Below, one piece after another: positions 46,006 through 54,900 of a stretch of DNA of 64,000 nt. The stretch is from assembly GCA_944392615.1 (NCBI GenBank), contig CALXXF010000005.1:23290-87289 (forward strand), given 5' to 3'. The DNA is from an uncultured Clostridia bacterium (GTDB taxonomy: Bacteria; Bacillota; Clostridia; Oscillospirales; CAG-272). The notes under the pieces are model-generated. The model was not told where the DNA came from. It worked only from the letters and a program-made list of their open reading frames with translations, and ran no database searches. The translations under genes were made by a program, and so were the position numbers. How positions within the stretch are numbered: position 1 is the first letter of the stretch; each line of letters begins with the position of its first letter.

Positions 46006-46078
46006 CCCCGTCCTGCGGCTTTCCGGAATGCGGCTCCGTTTTGCGTGCCGCACGGAATGCGGCAGGGCGGGATTTTTC
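46006..46078 (+). terminator. Terminator of rplJ-rplL
   Basis: A long hairpin with outer stem CCCGTCCTGC/GCAGGGCGGG and inner GCGGC/GCCGC pairing is followed by ATTTTT. Confidence 0.75.
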
Positions 46079-46118
46079 ATCTTTTCACCTGACGCCGCCT
46101 GTCCTGCATTAGCCGACA

Positions 46119-46279
46119 CACGCGGCGACAACCCGTCGTGAAGCGCGTCGCCAACCCGTCATGAAGCGCGGCGACAACCCGTCATGAAGCGCGGCAACAA
46201 CCTGCCGTGAAGCGCGTCGCCAACCCGTCGTGAAGCGCGGCGACAACCCGTCATGAAGCGCGGCGACAACCTGCCGCTG
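46119..46279. repeat. 23-bp tandem repeat, 7 copies
   Basis: The unit is GAAGCGCGGCGACAACCCGTCAT with variant blocks CGTCGCCAA, CGGCAACAA and CTGCCGT. Copies follow without gaps between the rplL terminator and rsmA. Confidence 0.9.
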
Positions 46280-46398
46280 TAAGGATCGTTTGATTTTTTC
46301 AGCATTTGCGGGGTTTTCAGTAAATTAACAAAAGGTATTCCGGCTAAGCGCTGATATGGCTGCAAAACCGGAATCTGCCGGAAGAAACGGAGTAAAAA

Positions 46399-47265
46399 AT
46401 GAAGCTGACCGATATCGGCACCGTAAAGCAACTTATGGGCGAGAACGCCTTCAAAAAAAAGTTCGGGCAGAACTTTCTTATATCGCCGGCTGTCCCGGAA
46501 AAAATTGCACAGTGCGGGGCGGAAGAGGGAGTGCTTGAAATAGGGCCCGGAATAGGTACTCTTACAGAGGCGCTTTGCCGCAGGGCGGGCAAGGTTGTCT
46601 GCGTGGAGATAGATGCTGATCTCATCCCGATTTTGTCGGTCACGCTGGAAGGATTCGACAATGTCACGGTCATAAACGGCGATATAATGAAAATGAATAT
46701 CGACGAAATAATCGGAAAGTATTTCGGCGACGCAGAGCGCATATCTGTATGTGCAAATCTTCCGTATTATATCACGTCGCCTGTGATAATGAAGCTCTTG
46801 CAGGAGGGGCGCCGTTTTTCTTCAATCACAGTCATGGTGCAGAAGGAGGTAGCTCAAAGGCTGTGCGCCGGGGCGGGCAGCCGGATGTACGGAGCTATAA
46901 GTGCCGCCGTTTCTTACTATGGAAGAGCAAAAAAAATGTTCGACGTGCCGGCGGGATGTTTTATGCCGAAGCCGAAGGTCGATTCGGCTGTGGTCAAGAT
47001 AGAGATGTATGACAAGCCTCCCGTGGACTGTGAGCCGGACGTGCTTTTCGAAGTCATAAGAGGCGCTTTTGCACAGCGTCGCAAGACTTTTTTCAACTCT
47101 CTTTCGTCGGTAGTTGAGGACCTGCCCAGGACTGCGATTGCGGAAATCATCGCCTCGTCCGGTTACGACGGGAACGTGCGCGGCGAGGAGCTGTCGTTAA
47201 AGGATTTTGCATGCATCGCCTCGAAAATATCGGACTTCAGGTCGCGGCGAGGAGAGTCTTCATAA
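46399..47265 (+). CDS. rsmA: 16S rRNA adenine(1518/1519)-N6,N6-dimethyltransferase RsmA (KsgA)
   Basis: The 288-residue enzyme dimethylates two adjacent adenosines in helix 45 of 16S rRNA during 30S maturation. Motifs are KKFGQNFLI near 22-30, the SAM site VLEIGPGIGTLTEAL near 49-63, and the catalytic NLPYYITSP near 119-127. GGAG lies 6-7 bases before the ATG. The gene is single, between the 23-bp array and a terminator. Confidence 0.95.
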   Translation: MKLTDIGTVKQLMGENAFKKKFGQNFLISPAVPEKIAQCGAEEGVLEIGPGIGTLTEALCRRAGKVVCVEIDADLIPILSVTLEGFDNVTVINGDIMKMNIDEIIGKYFGDAERISVCANLPYYITSPVIMKLLQEGRRFSSITVMVQKEVAQRLCAGAGSRMYGAISAAVSYYGRAKKMFDVPAGCFMPKPKVDSAVVKIEMYDKPPVDCEPDVLFEVIRGAFAQRRKTFFNSLSSVVEDLPRTAIAEIIASSGYDGNVRGEELSLKDFACIASKISDFRSRRGESS

Positions 47266-47475
47266 AATTGCATTTCAGGAAGCGCGTCCTGACGCCGTAC
47301 CCGGATGCCGTAAAAGCGGATTTGATGTCAGTACCGTGATCTGCGGCATAAGCACTGCCATGACCGTTACAGAAAATGCCCTGACTGAGCTATGCCGGAT
47401 ACTTGTCGCACAAAAACGCGCGTGTGGCGAAAAACGCGCGTGTGGCGCCGATTCCGCCGCTGTTCTGAAAAAAAC

Positions 47476-47525
47476 AAAAGCAGAGGACAAATCCCCACCC
47501 CCCCTTGAGTCTGTCCTCTGCTTTT
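47476..47525. terminator. Bidirectional terminator between rsmA and the NYN gene
   Basis: A perfect 14-bp stem (AAAAGCAGAGGACA / TGTCCTCTGCTTTT) with a 22-base C-rich loop serves both convergent genes. Just upstream (about 47408-47448) is an 18-base duplication AAAAACGCGCGTGTGGCG. Confidence 0.85.
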
Positions 47526-47621
47526 ACCTTGTTTTAAGCCCCTTTATTCTGTTGTCCTGCCGCAGGTCAGACAGCGGATGAAAAAACTGTCTGTGCGGGC
47601 AAATCAACTATCACTGTGAAT

Positions 47622-48398
47622 TCAGTCTATTATACGGTCGAGCTTTATAAGCTCGCTGTTGAGCGCAAGCACTTTAATAAAATTACCGCCCTGAAAATAT
47701 TTTTTCTTTTGATAAACATAGCCCTTGTCGATAAGCTCCTGCATGTAGCCGCCTACTTCCTCTTCCTTAAGTCCGTTGTCCCTCGCTACATTTTCTATCG
47801 TCTTGTTAAAGGTGGGCCTTGCGTTTCTGTTTTCATCATACAGCCTTTTTATGGCGTTTATTATCAGAGAATAGCGCGACTTTCTTATATCCTGCTCGCT
47901 CGGAAGGGCAAAGCAGTACGTCGCCGTGTTTTTAAGAGATGTGCTTATTGCATTTTTTATTCCGTATACGGCTACCTCTTTGCGCCGCTTTGCGGTAAGA
48001 TAGCTTACGACAGAGCTGAAATGCCCGTCCCCTGTAAAAATAATAAATGCGTCGGTGTCATCGTGAAATGCGCTCTGATAAATATGGTCGAGCATTATAA
48101 AATCGGTAAAATCTTTTTTGTAGTGCGCGGCGGCATTCTGAGTCTCAATAATGTTCGTGGTTATCTCGCGTATCTTAGGTATCTCGCCCCGCAGGGATGG
48201 GTTCGAAAAATCTGCGAAGAAGTAAACATCCTTAAGGTCGTATTTTTCCGATATTTCTCTGTACCAGCTCCGGATATCCGGTCTGACCCCGAAATTGCGG
48301 TACAGTGAAATATACCAGTGCTCAAAATCGACAAACGCTGCCGCTCTTTTTTTGCGCCCGGCTCCATAGGGCTTTTTTCTTTTTCCGAATAGAAACAT
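47622..48398 (-). CDS. NYN-domain (PIN-like) ribonuclease-type protein
   Basis: The 258-residue protein has a PIN-like NYN domain (about 18-170): AAAFVDFEHW with the first catalytic Asp near 24, KKDFTDFIMLDHIY near 94-107 with conserved Asp residues, and FIIFTGDGHFSSVV near 117-130. A C-terminal winged-helix-like segment (about 195-250) with KYFQGGNFIKV may bind nucleic acid. NYN proteins of the LabA/DUF88 group are probable ribonucleases; the target is unknown. It starts at an ATG after GAAAGGAG. It is leftward, divergent from polA. Confidence 0.78.
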   Translation of the reverse strand: MFLFGKRKKPYGAGRKKRAAAFVDFEHWYISLYRNFGVRPDIRSWYREISEKYDLKDVYFFADFSNPSLRGEIPKIREITTNIIETQNAAAHYKKDFTDFIMLDHIYQSAFHDDTDAFIIFTGDGHFSSVVSYLTAKRRKEVAVYGIKNAISTSLKNTATYCFALPSEQDIRKSRYSLIINAIKRLYDENRNARPTFNKTIENVARDNGLKEEEVGGYMQELIDKGYVYQKKKYFQGGNFIKVLALNSELIKLDRIID

Positions 48399-48429
48399 TC
48401 AATCTCCTTTCTTCAGTACTTCACCGAAT

Positions 48430-48458
48430 ATTATATACTCTTTTTTTGTCAAAATCAA
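48430..48458 (-). promoter_or_regulatory. Promoter of the NYN gene
   Basis: Read leftward: TTGATT (48458-48453), 17 bases, TATAAT (48435-48430), about 32 bases before the start codon. Confidence 0.7.
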
Positions 48459-48634
48459 GTTTTTTACAGACCTTTTCAAAAATGAGTTTGATTATTCCTC
48501 TGCTGCGTGATATAATAACTCAAAGACATGCGCGCTTAAGGCTCAATTTTGTTAATTCGGAAATATGTTCATTGTCCGGCGCGCTGCAAAACGGAACGCA
48601 GGCGACGCCATGCCGTTTGATATCGGGGTGAATT

Positions 48635-51319
48635 ATGAAAAATCTGCTTGTAATAGACGGAAACAGCATTCTCAACAGACAGTATTACGGAGTAAGGCCG
48701 CTGACGACAAAGAGCGGGCTTTTCACCAACGCCGTGTACGGATTCACAAAGGTTATAGCTTCCCAGCTTGAAAAGCTTTCTGCCGATTACTTCGCCGTGG
48801 CGTTCGACAGGAAAGAAAAGACATTCCGTCACGAGATGTACGATGCTTACAAGGCGGGACGCAGGAGCGCCCCTGAGGAATTGCTGTGCCAGTTTCCTTA
48901 TGCAAAGAGATTGGTCAGCGCCCTCGGCGGCACGGTGCTTGAACTTGCGGGATATGAAGCAGACGATATACTCGGTACAGTAGCCGCCATGGCGGCGGAA
49001 GACGGCGTCGTTTCGGCCGGAGGCGGAATAAAAGGCGGTGATAAAACAGCCGTCTATATACTGACAGGCGACCGTGATTCGCTGCAGCTCATCGGCGAAG
49101 GCACCTTCGTCCTGCTTGCCGGAAATAACGACGTGTCTCTCTACGACACCGATGCTTTCTTTCAGAAATACGGGGTACTCCCGGACAGCTTTGCAGATGT
49201 AAAGGCGCTTATGGGCGATTCATCGGATAATATTCCGGGAGTCCCCGGTATAGGCGAAAAGACCGCGCTCAAGCTCATTGCCATGTGCAACAGCCTTGAG
49301 GAGCTGTACAGGCGTCTCGATTCGGGCGAGCTTGCGCTATCCCCGTCCGTTCTAAAAAAACTGGAGGAGGGAAGAGAAAGCGCATTTATGTCTAAAAAGC
49401 TCGCGACTATAGACAGAAACGTTCCGCTCGGAATATCACTTTCAGATATAGAGGCAAGGCCGTTCGATAAAAAAGAGCTTTCCTCGCTTTTTACAGAGCT
49501 TGAGTTCACATCGTTCGGCAAGCTTTTAGACAAGGCGCGACAGCAGGAAAAAAGCGCAGCGCCCTCTGACGACAAAAATACCTGTTCGGAAGCATATACA
49601 GCGGTGTGCTCCGGCAGCCCGTCTGTCGGTCGGTGCGATGCGGAAGGCATTCCGGACACTGACGGCAAGCCCGGCTCCTGTCAGGCCCAGGAGGACGGAG
49701 GTCCTATTGCATCAAGAGCATCTCAGGCGGCCTCACTGCTCGCTTCCCCCTGCGCCTTCTATGCAGACGGAGAAAAAATGCTCTTTTTTGACGGAAAAAA
49801 CAGCCTGTCAGTAGAAGGCGGTCTTCCGGCGGCGCGCGAGGTGTTTGAAAAGAAAGGCATTTCATTTATAGTTCATGATATGAAATCGCTGATGCATGAG
49901 CTGTCGGATGCCGGCGTATCGGTGCCCGCGTTCGATTTTGACGTAATGCTCGCCGCTTATACGCTCGATGCATCCGCGGGCTCGTATGATATGGAAAAGC
50001 TCTGCGCCTCTTATCTTTCAGGCACTTTTGAAAAGTCGGACGGTGCGAGGCTTTTGTTTCTCATTGCCGGTGAAATGAGAAAAGAGCTTGAATCAAAAGG
50101 ATGTAAGGGACTGTACGAGAATATAGAACATCCTCTTGCCGACGTTCTTTATAAAATGGAAAAGCGCGGCTTTTTCGTGGACAGAAGCGGTCTTGCCGCC
50201 TTCTCGGAGCAGCTTTCGTCGGTGTCCGAGGAGTACATGAAAAAAATATACGACTGTGCCGGAAAAGCCTTCAATATTAATTCGCCCAAGCAGCTTGCCG
50301 CCGTGCTCTATGAGGACCTGTCGCTCCCTGTATTCAAAAAAACAAAAAGCGGTTATTCAACCGACGCAGAGGTGCTCGAAAAGCTAAGGCCGTACAGCCC
50401 TATAATCGACTTAATAACCGATTACAGGCAGGCTGTCAAGTTCAAAAGCACGTACGCCGACGCATTGTACAAGGCGGCTGACGAGCGCGGAAGAGTACAC
50501 ACCAGATTCAATCAGACCGTGACGGCTACCGGGAGGCTGTCGTCGACAGAGCCGAATCTCCAGAATATACCTGTTCGCACGGAGTTGGGAAGGGGGATAA
50601 GAAGGTTTTTCACAGCTCAGCCCGGATGTCTTCTCATAGATGCCGATTACTCGCAGATAGAGCTCAGGATACTTGCGGCGCTTTCAGGCGACGAGGTGAT
50701 GACAGCCGCCTTTGCCAACGGCGCAGACATCCACAGGATAACAGCCTCTCAGGTGTTCGGAATACCTGAGGACATGGTCACCGACGAAATGAGAAAACGC
50801 GCAAAGGCGGTGAATTTCGGCATCGTTTACGGGATAGGTGAGTTTTCTCTTGCCGCCGATATAGGCGTATCCATGAAAGAGGCTGCCGAATATATAAAGG
50901 GCTACAAGCAGACCTACAGAGGGGTTGACGAATACCTCAGAAAAACGGTGGAGGACGCCAGAAAAGACGGTTACGTGACGACGCTGTTCGGAAGAAGACG
51001 GAACATCCCTGAATTGAAAGCCCAGAAAGCGTCTGTCAGGGCTTTCGGAGCGCGTGTGGCAATGAACAGCCCGATACAGGGAAGCGCCGCCGACATAATA
51101 AAAATTGCAATGATCAATACCGAAAGGGCACTTGAGGAGCAGAAGCTGTCAGCCAGACTGATACTTCAGGTGCATGACGAGCTCATAATAGAGGCAGCGG
51201 AAGAAGAAGCGGGCAGAGCTGCTGAGGTCCTGCGCGCCGAAATGGAAAGCGCAGTGTCCCTTGCCGTGCCGCTTCCGGTTGAAATCGGGACAGGCAAGAC
51301 ATGGTACGACTGCAAATAA
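48635..51319 (+). CDS. polA: DNA polymerase I
   Basis: The 894-residue enzyme fills gaps and removes RNA primers. The 5'-nuclease domain (about 1-290) shows EADDILGT near 109, TGDRDSLQL and SSDNIPGVPGIGEKTAL. The middle domain (about 350-490) lacks the DxE, NxxxD and YxxxD residues of a 3'-5' exonuclease, so proofreading is probably absent, as in Bacillus and Thermus Pol I. The polymerase domain has motif A DADYSQIELR near 669, motif B RKRAKAVNFGIVYG and motif C QVHDELIIEA. A Ser/Gly/Asp-rich linker near 305-350 makes it slightly long. The ribosome binding site is weak (GGGGTG). Confidence 0.96.
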   Translation: MKNLLVIDGNSILNRQYYGVRPLTTKSGLFTNAVYGFTKVIASQLEKLSADYFAVAFDRKEKTFRHEMYDAYKAGRRSAPEELLCQFPYAKRLVSALGGTVLELAGYEADDILGTVAAMAAEDGVVSAGGGIKGGDKTAVYILTGDRDSLQLIGEGTFVLLAGNNDVSLYDTDAFFQKYGVLPDSFADVKALMGDSSDNIPGVPGIGEKTALKLIAMCNSLEELYRRLDSGELALSPSVLKKLEEGRESAFMSKKLATIDRNVPLGISLSDIEARPFDKKELSSLFTELEFTSFGKLLDKARQQEKSAAPSDDKNTCSEAYTAVCSGSPSVGRCDAEGIPDTDGKPGSCQAQEDGGPIASRASQAASLLASPCAFYADGEKMLFFDGKNSLSVEGGLPAAREVFEKKGISFIVHDMKSLMHELSDAGVSVPAFDFDVMLAAYTLDASAGSYDMEKLCASYLSGTFEKSDGARLLFLIAGEMRKELESKGCKGLYENIEHPLADVLYKMEKRGFFVDRSGLAAFSEQLSSVSEEYMKKIYDCAGKAFNINSPKQLAAVLYEDLSLPVFKKTKSGYSTDAEVLEKLRPYSPIIDLITDYRQAVKFKSTYADALYKAADERGRVHTRFNQTVTATGRLSSTEPNLQNIPVRTELGRGIRRFFTAQPGCLLIDADYSQIELRILAALSGDEVMTAAFANGADIHRITASQVFGIPEDMVTDEMRKRAKAVNFGIVYGIGEFSLAADIGVSMKEAAEYIKGYKQTYRGVDEYLRKTVEDARKDGYVTTLFGRRRNIPELKAQKASVRAFGARVAMNSPIQGSAADIIKIAMINTERALEEQKLSARLILQVHDELIIEAAEEEAGRAAEVLRAEMESAVSLAVPLPVEIGTGKTWYDCK

Positions 51320-51336
51320 CGCCGTGAAATCAAATC

Positions 51337-51540
51337 ATGAGGTTGATTCGTGGATTTGATCATCATCTATTCCTTGACCGTTCATCGGTTGAGGTCTTTG
51401 CACAGCGGGGAAGATATCCGTTTACTGCGCTTATATATCCCGACGTCGGCTCGGACGGTCTTTATCTTCGCGCTTTGGGAGGCAACATCACCGTGTCGGA
51501 CATGAGGGTATACCGTCTTTCATCGGCTTATGAAAGGTGA
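51337..51540 (+). pseudogene. Relic of a GH32 glycoside hydrolase (C-terminal fragment)
   Basis: The 67-codon frame reads HHLFLDRSSVEVFAQRG, then an inner SDGLYLRALGGNITV and ends VYRLSSAYER. This matches the last strands of the C-terminal beta-sandwich of GH32 enzymes (levanase, fructan beta-fructosidase, sucrose-6-phosphate hydrolase), whose hallmark there is VDRSSVEVF. The catalytic five-blade propeller is entirely missing; polA ends 17 bases before the frame. It looks like the tail left after deletion of a fructan-degrading gene. A terminator follows. Confidence 0.75.
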
Positions 51541-51630
51541 GACTGCGTATTGTCGCGGTTTTTTCTATAGCGGAACGCCCGTCGCATGCATTTGCCGAGG
51601 GATGCAGTGCGCCTCGCTATCCATAAATTT

Positions 51631-51670
51631 AAAACGGACTGGAAAGATACCTCTTTTTCAGTCCGTTTTC
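51631..51670. terminator. Terminator downstream of polA/GH32 relic
   Basis: An 11-bp stem (AAAACGGACTG / CAGTCCGTTTT) with a 17-base loop carries A- and T-runs on both sides. Confidence 0.85.
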
Positions 51671-51690
51671 ACATATTTGGCCGCGATGTA

Positions 51691-51719
51691 TTGATTTGAA
51701 TTTGAAAATATGGTAGAAT
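51691..51719 (+). promoter_or_regulatory. Promoter of the ClC transporter gene
   Basis: TTGATT, 17 bases, TAGAAT. It leaves a leader of about 165 bases before the chosen ATG. Confidence 0.6.
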
Positions 51720-51890
51720 AAACGGTGATCTTATCGAAAACCGGCGACCGTGCTCCGGTCGTTATCCGTTTTTCATCATGAAAGGAACAAAAGGCAAAGG
51801 GCTGCGTCCGGCAAGACATCGCCCGGCAAAGGACCGTGTCCACGCAAGGCCGCGGCTCTGTGTTTTTTTGTCTTTGCCGCATATCTGACT

Positions 51891-53510
51891 ATGAAGAAAA
51901 AGCAAACACTTACTTACATAAAAAATATTATTCTTCCGTGTATACTTCTGTCCGGCGTCACCGGAGCTTTTACCGGGCTTCTTATATTCTGCTTCAAATA
52001 CGTCTCAGGACAGGTGATAGAGCTTTCTGATAAAATATATTCATACGCGCAGGACAAACCTGTCATCATACTGCCGATAGTGGCGGGATGTATAGTTCTG
52101 TCTGTCATTTCCGCCGCCATACTCAGGTTTTCCCCCGATTCCCGCGGAGGCGGTATCCCTACAGCGATCGCCATCCTGAGAGGGCTTATCACCTTCAGCT
52201 GGGTAAAAAGTATTTTCTGCGTCTTCTTTTCATCTCTTGTCAGCTATATGGCAGGTGTTCCGCTCGGAAACGAGGGACCGAGCGTTCAGATGGGTACAGG
52301 CGTGGGAAGCGCGGCTGTCAATATATTCGCGGGAAAACACAAGGCATGGGAGAGATATTCCATGACGGCCGGAGCGTGCGCCGGCTTTGCCTCAGCAACA
52401 GGCGCGCCGGTTTCAGGAGTTTTCTTTGCACTTGAAGAGGCGCACAGGCGCTTTTCTCCCATGATAGTCATGACGGCGTCTGTGAGCGTCGCCTGCGGCA
52501 GTCTTTTATCAAGCGCGCTGTGCAGACTTGCAGGTATAAGCGTGCTTTCATTTGACATAGATATACCATATGCAATGGGCTTCTCCTACTTCTGGGTGGC
52601 AGTTGTCGCAGGACTGCTGTGCGGATTTTACGCGGCTCTCTATACAAAAATTTTCAAGGTGATAAGGTCCTTGATAAATGACAAAATGTCGAAGCTGCCG
52701 CATTTTCTCAAGGTGACGTCGATATTTGTGCTTGTGGCGCTAATTGGCAACATTTCGCATGATTGCATAGGCTCGGGTCATTCTCTTGCACAGGCAATAT
52801 TTGAAAACAATGTGAGCTGGTACCTCGCTCTTGTTTATCTGGCCGTGCGGACCCTGCTCGTTGTTGCCTCCAACAACGCCGGTATAACCGGCGGTCTGTT
52901 TGTACCGACACTTATCTTCGGCGCACTTATCGGCACGCTTACGGCAAAGGCGCTTATATACTCAGGCCTGCTTCCCGAGCAATATTATCTTATAGCCGTA
53001 GTGATATGTATGATTTCATTCCTCGGCGCCTCCGTGAAGACCCCTATAACCGCCATAGTGTTTTCAATGGAGGCACTTTCGGCAATACGGAATGTCCCGT
53101 TTGTGATTATAGGCGTTATAACAGCATATATAGTCGTGGAAACAATGGGAATAATATCCTCAAACGACCTTTCGATAGAGCAGAAGGTCCATGATCTCAA
53201 TTCCGGCAGAAGGAAAATTGCTGTTGATACCGTCATAACCGCCAAAAGCGGTTGCTTTGCAATCGGAAAGGAGCCGCGCGATATTCTCTGGCCGCCCTAC
53301 TGCATCATAGTTTCCATGAAGAAAAACGAGAGTGACGACGGAAAGAGCTATACCGGCGCGATATCCGAAAACGATCAGCTTGCAGTCCATTTCCAGACAT
53401 ACGACACCGCCAAGACGGCAAAGGAGCTCTGTTATATACTCGGCGATCAGAACATATACGAGAGCGCCGTCATAAGAAGCGAAGGCGAAAATCAGAACAT
53501 ACCTGAATAG
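51891..53510 (+). CDS. ClC family chloride transporter with C-terminal TrkA_C-like domain
   Basis: This 539-residue protein has about 10-12 hydrophobic helices with the ClC selectivity motifs: GGGIPTAI near 85 (GSGIP in most relatives, so Ser is replaced by Gly), GNEGPSVQ near 126 with the gating Glu, and the second Glu in GVFFALEE near 178. This suggests an anion/proton antiporter. The tail (about 440-530) resembles a TrkA_C regulatory domain. I start at MKKKQTL just before helix 1, although no ribosome binding site is seen; a longer GTG start at 51750 would add 47 basic residues. Confidence 0.88.
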   Translation: MKKKQTLTYIKNIILPCILLSGVTGAFTGLLIFCFKYVSGQVIELSDKIYSYAQDKPVIILPIVAGCIVLSVISAAILRFSPDSRGGGIPTAIAILRGLITFSWVKSIFCVFFSSLVSYMAGVPLGNEGPSVQMGTGVGSAAVNIFAGKHKAWERYSMTAGACAGFASATGAPVSGVFFALEEAHRRFSPMIVMTASVSVACGSLLSSALCRLAGISVLSFDIDIPYAMGFSYFWVAVVAGLLCGFYAALYTKIFKVIRSLINDKMSKLPHFLKVTSIFVLVALIGNISHDCIGSGHSLAQAIFENNVSWYLALVYLAVRTLLVVASNNAGITGGLFVPTLIFGALIGTLTAKALIYSGLLPEQYYLIAVVICMISFLGASVKTPITAIVFSMEALSAIRNVPFVIIGVITAYIVVETMGIISSNDLSIEQKVHDLNSGRRKIAVDTVITAKSGCFAIGKEPRDILWPPYCIIVSMKKNESDDGKSYTGAISENDQLAVHFQTYDTAKTAKELCYILGDQNIYESAVIRSEGENQNIPE

Positions 53511-53637
53511 GGATTTTTCAGAAAAAATGTTTCTTGATTTTTTATGGAAAAGGCAGCCCTCTGAAAACTTCGTATAAACAAACGCTGAGTCAGGAAAGTA
53601 ATTCAGGCGACACATAAGCACAAGGCAGAAAAATACA

Positions 53638-53690
53638 GCAACGGCATGCCCGCATGGTGAGTCGGACATACCGTTGCTTTTTATATTTTA
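53638..53690. terminator. Terminator between the ClC and Mrp genes
   Basis: An 8-bp outer stem (AGCAACGG / CCGTTGCT) with inner GCATG/CAT pairing is followed by TTTTTATATTTT. It serves the rightward ClC gene. Confidence 0.75.
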
Positions 53691-53800
53691 ACCCTGCGCA
53701 TTCAGGGCGTGCTTTCTCATAATGACGGTTTTTACGTCCGGCACCGCCGGGAATACGCGCTCTTCGATTTGCCGGAGCCTGTCCGGGCAGGTCCGGAAGC

Positions 53801-54661
53801 TCAGTCTTCCATTCTAAGAAGTTCTGAAATTGCCTTATCTGTGTAGTTGTTGTCCATGAGCTCTATCATGCCCTTGTCGCATGCCGCCGCCAGCTTCGGA
53901 TCTATTGGCAGCTTTGCAAGAACGGGTATGGAATGGCGTGCCGCCACGTCTTCGATATGGCTTTCTCCGAAAACCGAATGGACGCTCCCGCAGTCCGGGC
54001 ACCTGAAGCCGCTGTAATTTTCTATTATTCCTATAACCGGGATATTCATCATCGACGCCATGTTTACCGCCTTTTCAACTATCATGGAGACGAGGTCCTG
54101 CGGGGATGTGACTATTATTATTCCGTCTACCGGCAGCGACTGAAACACTGTGAGCGGTACGTCGCCTGTTCCGGGCGGCATATCCACAAACATGTAGTCT
54201 ACCTCGCCCCAGCATACGTCTGTCCAGAACTGCTTCACCGTCCCGGCTATCACCGGACCGCGCCATATCACCGGCTCTGTTTCATTTTCAAGAAGCAGAT
54301 TGAGGCTCATTATACGTATGCCTGTTTTGGTCATGGGCGGGAACATGCCGTACTCAGAGCCGCTCACGCCCTGGGATACTCCGAATATCTTCGGTATCGA
54401 CGGACCGGTTATATCGGCGTCGAGAATGGCGCAAGCCTTGTTTTTTCTCTGCATATTGACGGCGAGCATGGATGTCACGAGCGATTTTCCGACGCCGCCT
54501 TTTCCGCTCACGACGGCGATTACTTTTTTTACATCGCTCAGGCTGTTCGGGGCTTCAAGAAGGCTCTCCTGGGATTTCCTGGAGGCACAGTCCGCTCCGC
54601 AGCTTGAACAGTCGTGCGTGCAGCCCTCCGGCTGTTTTGCAGACTCGTTGTTGTCGTTCAT
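53801..54661 (-). CDS. Mrp/NBP35 family iron-sulfur carrier ATPase
   Basis: The 286-residue P-loop ATPase is a scaffold/carrier that inserts Fe-S clusters into target proteins. The deviant Walker A is GKGGVGKS near 56-63, followed by ILDADITGPSIPKIFG and the family signature FVDMPPGTGDVPLT. It has an N-terminal Cys motif (CTHDCSSCGADC, 14-25) and a second pair, CPDC, near 220. The N-terminal motif is NBP35-like. I start at the ATG after AAAGGAACGG; an ATG seven codons upstream lacks a site. It is divergent from the hydrogenase region, whose many Fe-S proteins are plausible clients. Confidence 0.9.
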   Translation of the reverse strand: MNDNNESAKQPEGCTHDCSSCGADCASRKSQESLLEAPNSLSDVKKVIAVVSGKGGVGKSLVTSMLAVNMQRKNKACAILDADITGPSIPKIFGVSQGVSGSEYGMFPPMTKTGIRIMSLNLLLENETEPVIWRGPVIAGTVKQFWTDVCWGEVDYMFVDMPPGTGDVPLTVFQSLPVDGIIIVTSPQDLVSMIVEKAVNMASMMNIPVIGIIENYSGFRCPDCGSVHSVFGESHIEDVAARHSIPVLAKLPIDPKLAAACDKGMIELMDNNYTDKAISELLRMED

Positions 54662-54703
54662 TTTTATGACCGTTCCTTTCATCTGACAATCATCTGACAA
54701 TCA

Positions 54704-54766
54704 GCGCTTGTGCGGGTTCATTCTGACTCCCCCGCCGGTGCTCCGGCGAGGGAGTCACAAAAGCGC
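54704..54766 (-). promoter_or_regulatory. Structured 5' leader of the Mrp gene
   Basis: A perfect-except-one 14-bp hairpin (GACTCCCCCGCCGG / CCGGCGAGGGAGTC, 54725-54756) sits inside an outer pairing of GCGCTTGTG (54704-54712) with CACAAAAGCGC (54756-54766). No T-tract follows, so it is not an ordinary terminator. A duplicated CATCTGACAAT lies between it and the gene. Confidence 0.55.
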
Positions 54767-54835
54767 ATCTCAAATTCCGGCTTCAGATTCCGTTTCCTCA
54801 TCTTGAGAGGGCGTTGCTGACAACCCAACATTAGT

Positions 54836-54863
54836 ATTATAGCATCGAAAAGAGATAATGCAA
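54836..54863 (-). promoter_or_regulatory. Promoter of the Mrp gene
   Basis: Read leftward: TTGCAT, 16 bases, TATAAT, giving a leader of about 165 bases. Confidence 0.6.
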
Positions 54864-54900
54864 TAGAAAAAACAAACAAAAACAAAATTCTTTAAACCTA

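Noticed and set aside
47616..48308. Rightward 230-codon frame
   Set aside because: It is antisense to the NYN-domain gene, whose catalytic motifs are clear, and has an unnatural composition.
51750..51890. 47-residue N-terminal extension of the ClC protein
   Set aside because: It is basic and low-complexity, starts at a GTG without a ribosome binding site, and precedes the usual ClC first helix; I prefer the ATG at 51891 although it also lacks a clear site.
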